In this document: piece by piece, positions 53,690-62,551 of the stretch
How the letters are laid out: each line of letters opens with the position of its first letter
Numbering within the stretch: the stretch's first letter is position 1
Source: JAWKZG01 sp041396125
GTDB taxonomy: Bacteria > Pseudomonadota > Gammaproteobacteria > Competibacterales > Competibacteraceae
Length of the DNA: 64,000 nt
Assembly: GCA_041396125.1 (NCBI GenBank)
Contig: JAWKZG010000004.1
Location: 186,001-250,000, forward strand
Reading direction: 5' to 3'
Notes under the pieces: model-generated
What the model saw: only the letters and a program-made list of their open reading frames with translations
Told to the model about the DNA's origin: nothing
The model's database searches: none
Position numbers and translations under genes: made by a program

Positions 53690-55165
53690 ATGACGCTATC
53701 AACAGGTGAACGCTGTCAAGGCCCGCTGCTGCTGAGCGCACGCTGGCTGATCGGCCACCAGGACGGGCAGCACCAGATTCTGGAACACGGTGAACTGGTC
53801 ATCGAGCAGGATCGGGTCATTTTCGTGGGCTTCGATTATCCGGGCGAAGTGGCCGAACGGCTGGATTTCGGTGAAGCCGTGATCAGCCCCGGCTTTATCG
53901 ACCTGGATGCTTTGTCCGATCTCGACACCACGATTCTGGCGTTCGATAACCAGCCGGCCTGGCAGAAAGGCCGGGTGTGGCCGCGCAGTTACATCGAGCG
54001 CGGGCCGTATGAAATGTACACAGCGGACGAACTGGCGTTCCAGAAACACTTTGCGTTCGCCCAGCTGATCAAAAACGGCATTACCACGGCGCTGCCGATT
54101 GCCTCGCTGTTTTATCGCGAATGGGGCGAAACCGTCGCTGAGTTCGAAGCTGCCAGCGAAGCGGCGATTGATCTCGGCCTGCGGGTTTATCTGGGCCCGG
54201 CTTACCGGACCGGCAATCAAGTTGTCGAAGCCGATGGTCGTATCAGCACGCAATTTGACGAGCCGCGTGGTTTGCAGGGTCTGGCCGACGCCATCGCGTT
54301 CTGCCAGCAGCACGAAGGCCAGAACAATGGTCTGATTCGCACCATGCTGGCACCGGACCGTATCGAAACCTGCACCGCCACCTTGTTGCAGCGCTCGGCG
54401 GACGCTGCCCGCGATCTGGATGTACCAATCCGGCTGCACTGCTGCCAGTCACCGACCGAGATCGATATCGTGCGCCGACTGCACGGCCTCACGCCGCCGG
54501 AATGGCTGGAACAAGTAGGCTTTCTGTCGGAACGCGCACTGCTGCCGCATGCCACCCAGGTATCGGGACGCGATCTGGATATCATCCGCGATAACGGCGC
54601 CAGCATCGTGCATTGTCCGCTGGTATCCGGTCGCCATGGCAATGCGATCCGCAGCTTCGCCCGCTATAAAGCCATGGGTCAGCGCATCGGCCTCGGCACG
54701 GATACCTGGCCGCCGGATATGATTCTGAACATGCAAGTCGGCTTGATTCTCTGTCGTCTGCTGGACGGCAATGCGCAAGCCTGTCGCAGTGAGGATTATT
54801 TCGATGCCGCCACACTGGGCGGTGCGCAGGCTTTGCGTCGGCCCGATCTCGGGCGACTGCAGGCGGGTGCGAAAGCGGATATTGCGGTTATTGATCTGGC
54901 CCATACCCTGCAAACGCCCGACCCGCTGCAAAGCCTGATGACCGGCAGCAGTGGCCGCGATGTGCGCACCGTGTTTATCGATGGCCGGCTGGTCATGCAC
55001 GAGCGTGTCATCCCCGGCTTCGATGAAGATGCCGCCTGCGCCCGCGCCCAGCAGCAATTCGACGGCCTGATTGCGCGTTATCCGGAACGCACCTTTGGTC
55101 ATCCGCCGCTGAGTGACATTTTTTCCAGCAGTTACCCCCGGCGCAGGAAGGGAGACAAGGCATGA
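53690..55165 (+). CDS. Amidohydrolase/chlorohydrolase-like protein with DxD in place of HxH
   Basis: 491 residues from the ATG at 53690. Overall a TIM-barrel amidohydrolase: ISPGFIDLDALSDLDTTILAF, IRLHCCQSPTEIDIV, LLPHATQVSG, GASIVHCPLVSGRHG and IGLGTDTWPPDMILNM. The first metal motif, HxH in the ATZ/TRZ family, reads DLDA here, while the later His, His and Asp are kept; I have seen this variant described in a related clade, so it may mark a mononuclear or altered enzyme. C-terminal composite domain with GRDVRTVFIDGRLVM. Its stop overlaps the next ATPase gene by ATGA. Confidence 0.82.
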   Translation: MTLSTGERCQGPLLLSARWLIGHQDGQHQILEHGELVIEQDRVIFVGFDYPGEVAERLDFGEAVISPGFIDLDALSDLDTTILAFDNQPAWQKGRVWPRSYIERGPYEMYTADELAFQKHFAFAQLIKNGITTALPIASLFYREWGETVAEFEAASEAAIDLGLRVYLGPAYRTGNQVVEADGRISTQFDEPRGLQGLADAIAFCQQHEGQNNGLIRTMLAPDRIETCTATLLQRSADAARDLDVPIRLHCCQSPTEIDIVRRLHGLTPPEWLEQVGFLSERALLPHATQVSGRDLDIIRDNGASIVHCPLVSGRHGNAIRSFARYKAMGQRIGLGTDTWPPDMILNMQVGLILCRLLDGNAQACRSEDYFDAATLGGAQALRRPDLGRLQAGAKADIAVIDLAHTLQTPDPLQSLMTGSSGRDVRTVFIDGRLVMHERVIPGFDEDAACARAQQQFDGLIARYPERTFGHPPLSDIFSSSYPRRRKGDKA

Positions 55166-56130
55166 GCACAGCCGTACTGGAGGTTAAGCACTTACGGGTT
55201 GAATTCCCCACCCGGCGCGGTGTGCTGGTAGCTGTGGACGATGTCTCCCTGGCCATCCAGCCGGGCGAAATCCTCGGCGTGGTCGGTGAATCGGGGGCTG
55301 GCAAGAGCATGACCGGCATGGCCGTGCTGGGCCTGCTGGAGCCGCCCGGCCGGATTGCGCAGGGTGAGATTCTACTGGCCGGACAGCGCATTGATAATCT
55401 GGACGAGAAAGCCCTGCAAAAAGTACGCGGGCGCGAGATCGGCGCTATTTTCCAGGACCCGCTGACCAGTCTGAACCCTTTGTTTTCGGTCGGTGATCAG
55501 CTGATCGAAACCATCCGTATCCACACGCCAATAGATAAGAAAGCCGCCCGCAGCAAGGCTCTGAATCTGCTTAAGGAAGTCGGTATTCCCGCCGCTGAAA
55601 ACCGCATCGATCATTATCCGCATCAGTTTTCCGGCGGTATGCGGCAGCGGGTTGGGATAGCGCTTGCGCTGTGTGCCGAACCTAAGCTCATCATCGCCGA
55701 CGAGCCCACCACGGCACTGGATGTATCGATTCAGGCGCAGATTATCGCGCTCCTGAAACGACTGTGTCGCGAACACGGTACCGCCGTGATGCTGGTCACG
55801 CACGATATGGGCGTCATTGCCGAGACCGCCGACCGGGTGGCGGTGATGTACGCCGGGCGCATCGCGGAAATCGGCCCGGTACTGGACGTCACCCGGCGAC
55901 CGCAACACCCGTATACCAGCGGTCTGATGGGCTCGATCCCGAGCCTGCGTCACAGCGTCGAAACCCTGGTCCAGATCGACGGTTCCATGCCACGTCTGGA
56001 TGCCATGCCGCCCGGTTGTGCGTTTCATCCACGCTGCCCCGAAGCCGGCCCGCGCTGCAGCCGCGAACGCCCTGCCATGCAGCACATCACTGCTGCCTGC
56101 TGGCTGCATCAAGGTGGAGTACAGGCATGA
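55162..56130 (+). CDS. ABC transporter ATPase, DppD-type
   Basis: 322 residues. Walker A GESGAGKS, Q loop IFQDPLTSLNPL, signature FSGGMRQRVGIALAL, Walker B LIIADEPTTALD and the family C-terminal GCAFHPRCPEAGPRC (oligopeptide/dipeptide ATPase tail with two cysteines). Powers import with the DppF-type partner encoded next. The start overlaps the amidohydrolase stop (ATGA). Confidence 0.95.
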   Translation: MSTAVLEVKHLRVEFPTRRGVLVAVDDVSLAIQPGEILGVVGESGAGKSMTGMAVLGLLEPPGRIAQGEILLAGQRIDNLDEKALQKVRGREIGAIFQDPLTSLNPLFSVGDQLIETIRIHTPIDKKAARSKALNLLKEVGIPAAENRIDHYPHQFSGGMRQRVGIALALCAEPKLIIADEPTTALDVSIQAQIIALLKRLCREHGTAVMLVTHDMGVIAETADRVAVMYAGRIAEIGPVLDVTRRPQHPYTSGLMGSIPSLRHSVETLVQIDGSMPRLDAMPPGCAFHPRCPEAGPRCSRERPAMQHITAACWLHQGGVQA

Positions 56131-57074
56131 GCGCACTGCTTGAGGTTAAAAATCTGAGCCGCAGTTTCGATGTCTCCGCGCCCTGGCTGAACCGGGTGCT
56201 GGAACGCCGCCCGCGGCAATCCCTGCAGGCGGTGGACAATGTCAGTTTCAGTATCGAGCCGGGCCAGACCGTCAGTCTGGTGGGCGAAAGCGGTTGTGGT
56301 AAATCCACCATCGCCCGGCTGGTGGTGGGGTTATATGGCCCCAGTAGTGGTGAGATTCGCTTTGCCCGCGACGATTTCCGGGTTCAGATGATTTTCCAGG
56401 ACCCGTACGCCAGTCTGAATCCACGCTGGCGGGTGGGTAATATCATTGCCGAACCAATCACTACCCTGCGCTTGCTGCACGATCCCGCCGCTATCGCACA
56501 GCGGGTCAGCGAACTTTTGCAGATTGTCGGCTTAAGCCCGTCTGACGGCGAGAAATACCCGCACGAGTTTTCCGGCGGCCAGCGCCAGCGTATTTCCATC
56601 GCTCGCGCCCTGGCCGGCGAGCCGGAATTTCTGGTCTGCGATGAGCCAACCTCGGCGCTGGATGTGTCAGTACAGGCGCAAATCCTGAATCTGATGAAGA
56701 AACTGCAGAAAGAACTAGGCCTGACCTATCTGTTCATCAGCCACGATTTATCTGTGGTGCGGCATATGTCGGATGAGATCGCGGTGATGTACCTAGGCCG
56801 GATCGTGGAAATGGCAGCAACCGAAAAGCTGTTCGCCCGGCCTCTGCATCCGTATACCCGCCTGCTGCTGGAAACCATCCCCGATCTGGAATCGCCCAAC
56901 CGCGAGCGCAGCCCGATGGCCGGCGAAGTCCCCAGCCCGATCGATCCACCCACCGGTTGCGCCTTCCATCCACGCTGCCCGCTGGCCACCGAACGCTGCC
57001 GCCGCGAACGACCGGAAGCCAAACCCCGCCCCGATGGCGGCCGGGTGGCTTGTTTTGCGGTTGGGGAAACGTAG
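56127..57074 (+). CDS. ABC transporter ATPase, DppF-type
   Basis: 315 residues from the ATG at 56127, which overlaps the previous stop (ATGA); longer in-frame starts lie inside dppD. Walker A GESGCGKST, Q loop IFQDPYASLNPRW, signature FSGGQRQRISIARAL, Walker B FLVCDEPTSALD, and tail GCAFHPRCPLATERC. N-terminal insert LNRVLERRPRQSLQ is usual for DppF. Last gene of the GntR-controlled operon. Confidence 0.95.
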   Translation: MSALLEVKNLSRSFDVSAPWLNRVLERRPRQSLQAVDNVSFSIEPGQTVSLVGESGCGKSTIARLVVGLYGPSSGEIRFARDDFRVQMIFQDPYASLNPRWRVGNIIAEPITTLRLLHDPAAIAQRVSELLQIVGLSPSDGEKYPHEFSGGQRQRISIARALAGEPEFLVCDEPTSALDVSVQAQILNLMKKLQKELGLTYLFISHDLSVVRHMSDEIAVMYLGRIVEMAATEKLFARPLHPYTRLLLETIPDLESPNRERSPMAGEVPSPIDPPTGCAFHPRCPLATERCRRERPEAKPRPDGGRVACFAVGET

Positions 57075-57086
57075 TATTGGTAGTTC

Positions 57087-57222
57087 AAACGGTGCGCAAC
57101 GCTGCGCTTTTGCACACCCTACCAAGACTTCTTTAAATCCGTCATTCCCGCGCAGGCGGGAATCCAGGCGAGGTCAAACTACTTTGCAGGGGAGCAACTG
57201 GTTGCCCGCGCCGCTTTGCTGC
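57087..57222. repeat. Composite intergenic repeat, copy 1
   Basis: Three modules: ACGGTGCGCAACGCTGCGCT plus TTTGCACACCCTACCAAGA at 57087-57127, the palindromic GTCATTCCCGCGCAGGCGGG element at 57141-57167, and GCAGGGGAGCAACTGGTTGC at about 57185-57205. The first and third recur at 63427-63608; the second is inverted at 47277-47303. Confidence 0.75.
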
Positions 57223-57228
57223 TACGGT

Positions 57229-58344
57229 TTACAACCGATAACGCGGATCGTCGCCCAGGCGTTCAAAGGCCTGCCCCTGCGCATCGAAAACATGCACTGC
57301 GGCGCTGTCTGTGCTGACCGTGAGAGTGTCGCCAGGACGAACACGGCTGCTGCCAGGGGTGGTGGCGATGAGTGATGTGCCGGCTGGCAACTGCAGGTAA
57401 ACATAGCTGTTGTCGCCCAGCCGCTCGACCAGCTTGACCTTGCCTTGCAGCTGGATCGTGCCTTCGCCGCCTTCACGCAGGTGTTCCGGGCGGATACCCA
57501 AAGTGACGGTATCGCCTGCTCGGACAGCACCCGGTGCAATGTGCAGGCGCGGTACCACAAGCTCATCGGCCAGGCTGACCGTAAGATACGACCCGTCCAG
57601 CGAGCTGATCCGGCCCTGGATAAAATTCATTTTCGGTGAACCGATAAAACCCGCCACAAACAGATTCTGCGGATAATGATACAGTTCCAGCGGCGAGCCG
57701 ATCTGCGCCACACGGCCTTCATTCAGCACCACAATTTTATCGGCCAGGGTCATCGCCTCGACCTGATCGTGGGTGACATAAATCACGGTGGATTTTAAAT
57801 CCTGGTGCAGGTTGGCGATTTCAATGCGGGTCTGCACGCGCAGTGCCGCGTCGAGATTGGACAGCGGCTCGTCGAATAAAAACACTTTCGGCTCGCGCAC
57901 GATAGCGCGCCCGATCGCTACCCGTTGCCGCTGGCCACCGGAAAGTTGTGCCGGACGACGGTCGAGCAGATCTTCGAGTTGCAGAATGGCCGCCGTCTTA
58001 CGCACTTTTTGATCGATTTCGGCTTTATTGCGACGGTTCATTTTCAGGCCAAACGCCATGTTTTTATAAACCGTCATATGCGGATACAAGGCGTAGGACT
58101 GAAACACCATTGCGATACCGCGCTCAGGTGGACTCAGGTGATTAACGCGCTGGCCGTCAATCGTTAAATCGCCCGAGCTGATACTGTCCAGTCCGGCAAT
58201 CAAGCGCAATAGCGTGGATTTACCACAGCCCGAGGGACCGACGAAGACACAGAATTCACCGTCGGCGATCTCGATGTCGATGCCGTGCAAAATCTCGACC
58301 TTGCCGAATGCTTTTTTAATATTGTGCAGTTTGATAGCAGCCAT
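57229..58344 (-). CDS. Sugar ABC transporter ATPase (UgpC/MsmX-type)
   Basis: 371 residues. Walker A FVGPSGCGKSTLLRLIAGL, signature LSGGQRQRVAIGRAIVREPK, Walker B FLFDEPLSNLDA, H-loop VIYVTHDQVEAMTLADKIVVL, and a C-terminal TOBE/OB regulatory domain (about 240-371) with LGIRPEHLREGG. Typical of carbohydrate importers of the CUT1 family. Last gene of the minus-strand importer operon. Confidence 0.95.
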   Translation of the reverse strand: MAAIKLHNIKKAFGKVEILHGIDIEIADGEFCVFVGPSGCGKSTLLRLIAGLDSISSGDLTIDGQRVNHLSPPERGIAMVFQSYALYPHMTVYKNMAFGLKMNRRNKAEIDQKVRKTAAILQLEDLLDRRPAQLSGGQRQRVAIGRAIVREPKVFLFDEPLSNLDAALRVQTRIEIANLHQDLKSTVIYVTHDQVEAMTLADKIVVLNEGRVAQIGSPLELYHYPQNLFVAGFIGSPKMNFIQGRISSLDGSYLTVSLADELVVPRLHIAPGAVRAGDTVTLGIRPEHLREGGEGTIQLQGKVKLVERLGDNSYVYLQLPAGTSLIATTPGSSRVRPGDTLTVSTDSAAVHVFDAQGQAFERLGDDPRYRL

Positions 58345-58378
58345 AAGCGTGTGTTTTAGGGAAATCTTAGGGGCAAAG

Positions 58379-59224
58379 TTATTTCACTGCACCCGAGGTC
58401 AGGCCCCGGATCAGTTGCCGCGAAAACAGCAGATACAGCAGCAGAATGGGAACAATCGCCAGGGTCAGTGCGGCCAGCACCGCATTCCAGTCAGTGACGT
58501 ATTGACCAATGAACTGCTGCACGCCCAGAGTGATGGTTTGGGTGTTGTCACCGGGGGCCAGAATCAGCGGAAACCACAGATCATTCCAGACCGGCACCAT
58601 GGTAAACACCCCTACCGTGGCAATCGCCGGGCGGATCAGCGGCAGAATCACCGCGTAGAAAATCTTGTATTCACTGACCCCGTCGCACCGCGCCGCTTCG
58701 ACCAGATCCTTTGGAATCTGGTGCATAAACTCGGCCAGGATAAAAATGGCCAGCGGCAGACTTTGCGCGCTGTAGACCAGAATCAACGCGGTCAGCGTAT
58801 TGACCAGATTCAGATCCACGATCAATTGCAGAATACTGACGCTGCCGAGCCGGATCGGCACCATGATGCCGATAGCCAGATACAGGCCCAGCAGCGTGTT
58901 ACCGCGAAAACGATAACCGGCCAGCGCCCAGGCCGCCATCGCGCCGGTCAGCAGGACAATCCCCAGCGTCACGATGGTAACGGTCAGGCTGTTGCCGAAA
59001 TACAGCTCGAAATCGGACCGGGCCAGCACTTTGCTGAACCCGCCCAGACTGAACGATGCGGTATCCGGCAAGCCCATCGGGTCGCGGAAAATCGCTTTGC
59101 GGGTTTTGAAGGCGTTGATAACGATCAGAAAGATCGGCCAGAGTGCAATCAGGGTATAGCTCAGCAGGATGACATGAATCAGCGTGGAGCTGGCAATCTG
59201 CCGGGGTTGCCCAATAGCTCGCAT
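58379..59224 (-). CDS. Sugar ABC transporter permease (MalG/UgpE-type)
   Basis: 281 residues, six membrane segments. SSTLIHVILLSYTLIALWPIFLIVINAFKTRKAIF at the start, FILAEFMHQIPKDLVEAARCDGVSEYKIFYAVILPLIRPAIATVGVF as the EAA loop, and a C-terminal FSRQLIRGLTSGAVK, all as in CUT1 inner-membrane subunit 2. Starts 27 nt after the upstream permease gene. Confidence 0.94.
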   Translation of the reverse strand: MRAIGQPRQIASSTLIHVILLSYTLIALWPIFLIVINAFKTRKAIFRDPMGLPDTASFSLGGFSKVLARSDFELYFGNSLTVTIVTLGIVLLTGAMAAWALAGYRFRGNTLLGLYLAIGIMVPIRLGSVSILQLIVDLNLVNTLTALILVYSAQSLPLAIFILAEFMHQIPKDLVEAARCDGVSEYKIFYAVILPLIRPAIATVGVFTMVPVWNDLWFPLILAPGDNTQTITLGVQQFIGQYVTDWNAVLAALTLAIVPILLLYLLFSRQLIRGLTSGAVK

Positions 59225-59250
59225 AATCGGTCTCCAGCGGATTGATGCGC

Positions 59251-60165
59251 TTACAGCGCGTAACGGGTGAGACGGCGCTGCACACCGAATAAATACAGCA
59301 ATACGCCGAGCAGAATAATGACAAACATCAGCGTGGCCACGGTTGCGCCCATAGTCGGATCGCCCACCTGCAACTGAAAACCGAAAAACGTACGGTAGAA
59401 AAACGTGCCCATGATGTCAGTGGAAAAATTCGGCCCGGCCAGTGCCCCTTTCACGGCATAGATCAGATCGAAGGCATTGAAATTGGCGACAAAGGTCAGA
59501 ATCGAGACGATACCTATCGCCGGCAGTATCAGGGGCAGTTTGATATACCAGAACACCCGCCAGTGACTGGCACCATCGACGATGCCGGCGTCGATCAGAT
59601 CATCCGGGATGGCCAGCAGTGCGGCATAGATCAGCATCATCGGGATACCGACAAACTGCCAGACCGAAATCAGCGACAGCGTGATCAGCGCGCTGCCCTC
59701 TTCGCCCAGCCAGGGCGCAAACCAGCTTTTCAAACCGATGCTGCCGAGCAGGCTTTCGCTGACACCCCAGAGCGGATTTAAAATTAATTGCCAGATAAAA
59801 CCAATAATGACCACCGACAGCATGGTCGGCATGAAAATCAGGGTGCGGTAGGTATTGCGCCCGCGCACCCTGGGCAGGCTGAGCAGCGCCGCCAGCAGCA
59901 GGCCGATCGGGTTTTGCACCAGCATATGCACCAGAAAAAACACGACATTATTCTGCAGCGCATTCCAGAACGCATCCGACCAGTGCGGATCGCTCAGCAT
60001 GGTCAGATAATTCTGCAGACCGACAAAGCTGAGCGCGCCGGTTTCATCCTGGGTATACAGGCTGAGGCGAATCGAATCCGCCAGCGGATAAATCATGAAC
60101 AGCGTATAGATCACTGTCGCCGGCGCTAAAAACACCAGGATATGCAGCGGAAACCTGGATTTCAT
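59251..60165 (-). CDS. Sugar ABC transporter permease (MalF/UgpA-type)
   Basis: 304 residues, six membrane segments. N-terminus FLAPATVIYTLFMIYPLADSIRLSLYT and EAA loop YAALLAIPDDLIDAGIVDGASHWRVFWYIKLPLILPAIGIVSILTF are characteristic of CUT1 permease 1. Between the binding-protein gene (39-nt gap) and permease 2. Confidence 0.94.
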   Translation of the reverse strand: MKSRFPLHILVFLAPATVIYTLFMIYPLADSIRLSLYTQDETGALSFVGLQNYLTMLSDPHWSDAFWNALQNNVVFFLVHMLVQNPIGLLLAALLSLPRVRGRNTYRTLIFMPTMLSVVIIGFIWQLILNPLWGVSESLLGSIGLKSWFAPWLGEEGSALITLSLISVWQFVGIPMMLIYAALLAIPDDLIDAGIVDGASHWRVFWYIKLPLILPAIGIVSILTFVANFNAFDLIYAVKGALAGPNFSTDIMGTFFYRTFFGFQLQVGDPTMGATVATLMFVIILLGVLLYLFGVQRRLTRYAL

Positions 60166-60203
60166 GGATGCGATCAGCCGTTCATTTATTGTAAATCAGC
60201 CGC

Positions 60204-61454
60204 TTACTGCTGCGGTTCGTACCACGACGCCAGACCGGTCTGAATCTGCTCAGCGGCCTGCTCGGGTGTGAGGGTGCCATTCAAAACCTGGGCACTGACA
60301 TTCCACAACTCGTTTTCCAGATTGGGGGTGCCGCGTGACAAAATCTGATAGGAATTGCGGATGGTGGATTCGCAGCTATTGCGCCAGCTCACAAATTCCT
60401 GCGCCACCGGGTCCTGCAGCTCGACCTGATGCTTGGAGAGCGAGAAAAAGCCGGGTAATGAATTCGAGTACAGCTCGGCAAACTCGGCACTGCCTAACCA
60501 GTTGACGAAAACCTTGGCCTGTTCGATGTTGGCGGAGTTGGCATTAATACCGAGAGCAATATCGGTATGATCGCTGATATAGCACTGCTCCTGACCTTCC
60601 GGCAAGGGCGGCGGAAACGCGCCGAAGGGGAAATCAGCCTGGGTGTTGAAGGTGGTGATATCCCAGGAACCGGCTGGATAAATCGCGCCCCGGCCCAGCG
60701 TGAACAGGTTCTGGCTGTCGGGATATTTCTGCGCTTTATAGCCACTGCCCAGATACGGCGCCCAGTCAGCCAGTTGCTGCCAGACGGCAACATACTGCGG
60801 ATCGGTAAACTTCTCGCTGCCCGCAATCAGGCCCTTGCGTCCCTGCTCGCCCTGCCAGAAATTCGGCCCGATATTCTGAAACCCCATGGTGGCGGCTTCC
60901 CACTGGTCAGCGCTGCCCATCACCAGTGGTGTGTAGCTGCCGTCGTCCTGGATTTTCTGCACTAGCGCCATAAACTCGGGAATGGTTTTGGGAACGCTCA
61001 GTTCCAGTTCCTCGAAGATCTCTTTGTTATAGATAAAACCGTGAATCACCGAGGCCATCGGCATACAGAACGTAACGGCGCCATCGTCGGTCTGCCAGGC
61101 GCTTTTCGCCACCTCGGAAAAATTGGCCAGACCGTCCAACTCGTTCAGGCCGATCAGATGGCCTTTATTGTACAGATCCAGTGAAGCATCAAAGGGGCGG
61201 CAGGTGATCAGATCGCCCGCCGTGCCACCGGCCAGTTTGGCGTTCAGGCTGGCGTTATAGTCCGCTGGCGGGGTCGGTTTGAACACGACCTGAATATCGG
61301 GGTGCTGGGCGTTGAAAGCCGGAATGATCGTATCGTTCCAAATGTCGATATCGTCATTACGCCAGGATTCGATCACCAGTTCATCGGCGGCCAGTGCAGA
61401 GCCGGTCAGCACGCTGGCAAGCAGCGTAGCAAGCAAGGTTCGGGTCGTTTTCAT
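60204..61454 (-). CDS. Extracellular sugar-binding protein (SBP_bac_1-type)
   Basis: 416 residues from the ATG at 61454 (MKTTRTLLATLLASVLTGSALA signal peptide); an ATG three codons upstream is possible. Periplasmic family 1 binding fold: LVIESWRNDDIDIWNDTIIPAFNAQHPDIQVVFKPTPPADYNASLNAKLAGGTAGDLITCRPF, then FCMPMASVIHGFIYNKEIFEELEL and GRGAIYPAGSWDITTF. First gene of the importer operon; neighbouring amino-sugar genes suggest glucosamine, N-acetylglucosamine or a small chitin oligomer as ligand. Confidence 0.92.
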   Translation of the reverse strand: MKTTRTLLATLLASVLTGSALAADELVIESWRNDDIDIWNDTIIPAFNAQHPDIQVVFKPTPPADYNASLNAKLAGGTAGDLITCRPFDASLDLYNKGHLIGLNELDGLANFSEVAKSAWQTDDGAVTFCMPMASVIHGFIYNKEIFEELELSVPKTIPEFMALVQKIQDDGSYTPLVMGSADQWEAATMGFQNIGPNFWQGEQGRKGLIAGSEKFTDPQYVAVWQQLADWAPYLGSGYKAQKYPDSQNLFTLGRGAIYPAGSWDITTFNTQADFPFGAFPPPLPEGQEQCYISDHTDIALGINANSANIEQAKVFVNWLGSAEFAELYSNSLPGFFSLSKHQVELQDPVAQEFVSWRNSCESTIRNSYQILSRGTPNLENELWNVSAQVLNGTLTPEQAAEQIQTGLASWYEPQQ

Positions 61455-61759
61455 AGAATGCACCTACTCCTGTTGTGGTTGCTAAATCTTATACCCAGCG
61501 GTTGTTATACCAAACGGCTTGCTGGCCGCCTAGTAGTATGCAATTGTTATTAGCAACGCGATTCTTTCGCCCCCCTTTCTAACATTGGTGTATTACAGGA
61601 ATCATTACTCCATGTCAGCAGCAAGCAACCATCCCTATGCGGCCTTGCTATCCGCGTATGCCGCAGGCTCTGCGACGTGCTGCCACACGGTCGCCGTCTG
61701 GCCGGTAACGAGCCGAGCCACCAACGGTCTTGTTTGCAGAACCATATAAGCTAGACGCA
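61455..61759. other. Divergent promoter region of the amino-sugar locus
   Basis: About 300 nt between the importer and nagB. Holds both promoters. A 45-codon frame from ATG 61612 (MSAASNHPYAALLSAYAAGS, ending at a TAA within 61747-61749) has no recognisable function and may be a gene-start relic. The nagB ribosome binding site is poor. Confidence 0.55.
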
Positions 61760-62551
61760 ATGGAAGTCATTATCCAGGACACCGCCGAACAAGCCGCCCA
61801 ATTATGCGCGCAACTGATCGCCCGGCGACTGCGCCGCCAACCCGAACTGGTACTCGGTCTGGCAACGGGCCGCACTATGGAGCGGGTCTACCGGCAGCTG
61901 GTGCAGCTGCATCAACAGCAAGGGCTGGACTTCTCCCGCTGTCGCACATTCAATCTGGACGAATATATTGGCCTCGCTGCGAGCGATCCGAATTCGTATC
62001 GTTATTACATGAATCAGCAGCTGTTTCGGCACGTCAATATCGATCTTGCCAACACGCATATCCCGAACGGCCTGGCCCCCGATCTGCCCGCCGAGGCGGC
62101 ACGTTACGAGGCTTTGATACGCGATCTGGGCGGTATCGATTTGCAGCTGTTGGGTATCGGCGAGGCTGGCCATATCGGTTTTAATGAACCGCTGTCAGCC
62201 TTGCTGTCGCGGACCCGCGATAAAACCCTGACACCAGCCACCCGGCGTCAGAACGCAGCCCTGTTCGGCGGCGATCCGGCCCGGGTGCCCACTCGGGCGC
62301 TAACCATGGGTGTAGGCACTATCCTCGAAGCGCGCGAACTGCTGCTGCTGGTGACCGGAGCGGCCAAGGCCAATATTCTGGCACGGGCAGTGGAAGGGCC
62401 GATCACTGCGATGGTCAGTGCCTCGGCTATCCAGTTGCATCCGCAATGCAAAGTGATCGTCGATGCGAACGCCGCCAGCGAGTTGCAGGGGCGGGAGTAC
62501 TACGACTGGGTATTTCAAAACGAACCGGAATGGGCTGCGTTTAGATCATGA
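61760..62551 (+). CDS. nagB: Glucosamine-6-phosphate deaminase (NagB)
   Basis: 263 residues from the ATG at 61760 (MEVIIQDTAEQAAQLCAQLI). Converts glucosamine 6-phosphate to fructose 6-phosphate and ammonia. Family motifs: LGLATGRTMERVYRQLV (phosphate site), CRTFNLDEYIGL with the catalytic Asp, GIGEAGHIGFNEP with the catalytic His, and TMGVGTILEARELLLLVTG. Length is that of the family. Overlaps the kinase gene by ATGA. Upstream in-frame ATG at 61730 lacks support. Confidence 0.95.
   Translation: MEVIIQDTAEQAAQLCAQLIARRLRRQPELVLGLATGRTMERVYRQLVQLHQQQGLDFSRCRTFNLDEYIGLAASDPNSYRYYMNQQLFRHVNIDLANTHIPNGLAPDLPAEAARYEALIRDLGGIDLQLLGIGEAGHIGFNEPLSALLSRTRDKTLTPATRRQNAALFGGDPARVPTRALTMGVGTILEARELLLLVTGAAKANILARAVEGPITAMVSASAIQLHPQCKVIVDANAASELQGREYYDWVFQNEPEWAAFRS

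Noticed and set aside
58214..59245. A 343-codon plus-strand frame opposite the sugar permease.
   Set aside because: Composition (Gln, Arg, His rich) is typical of the antisense of a membrane protein, and the minus-strand frame has clear CUT1 permease motifs.
61612..61749. A 45-codon frame before nagB.
   Set aside because: No recognised motif and weak ribosome binding site; noted only in the intergenic entry.
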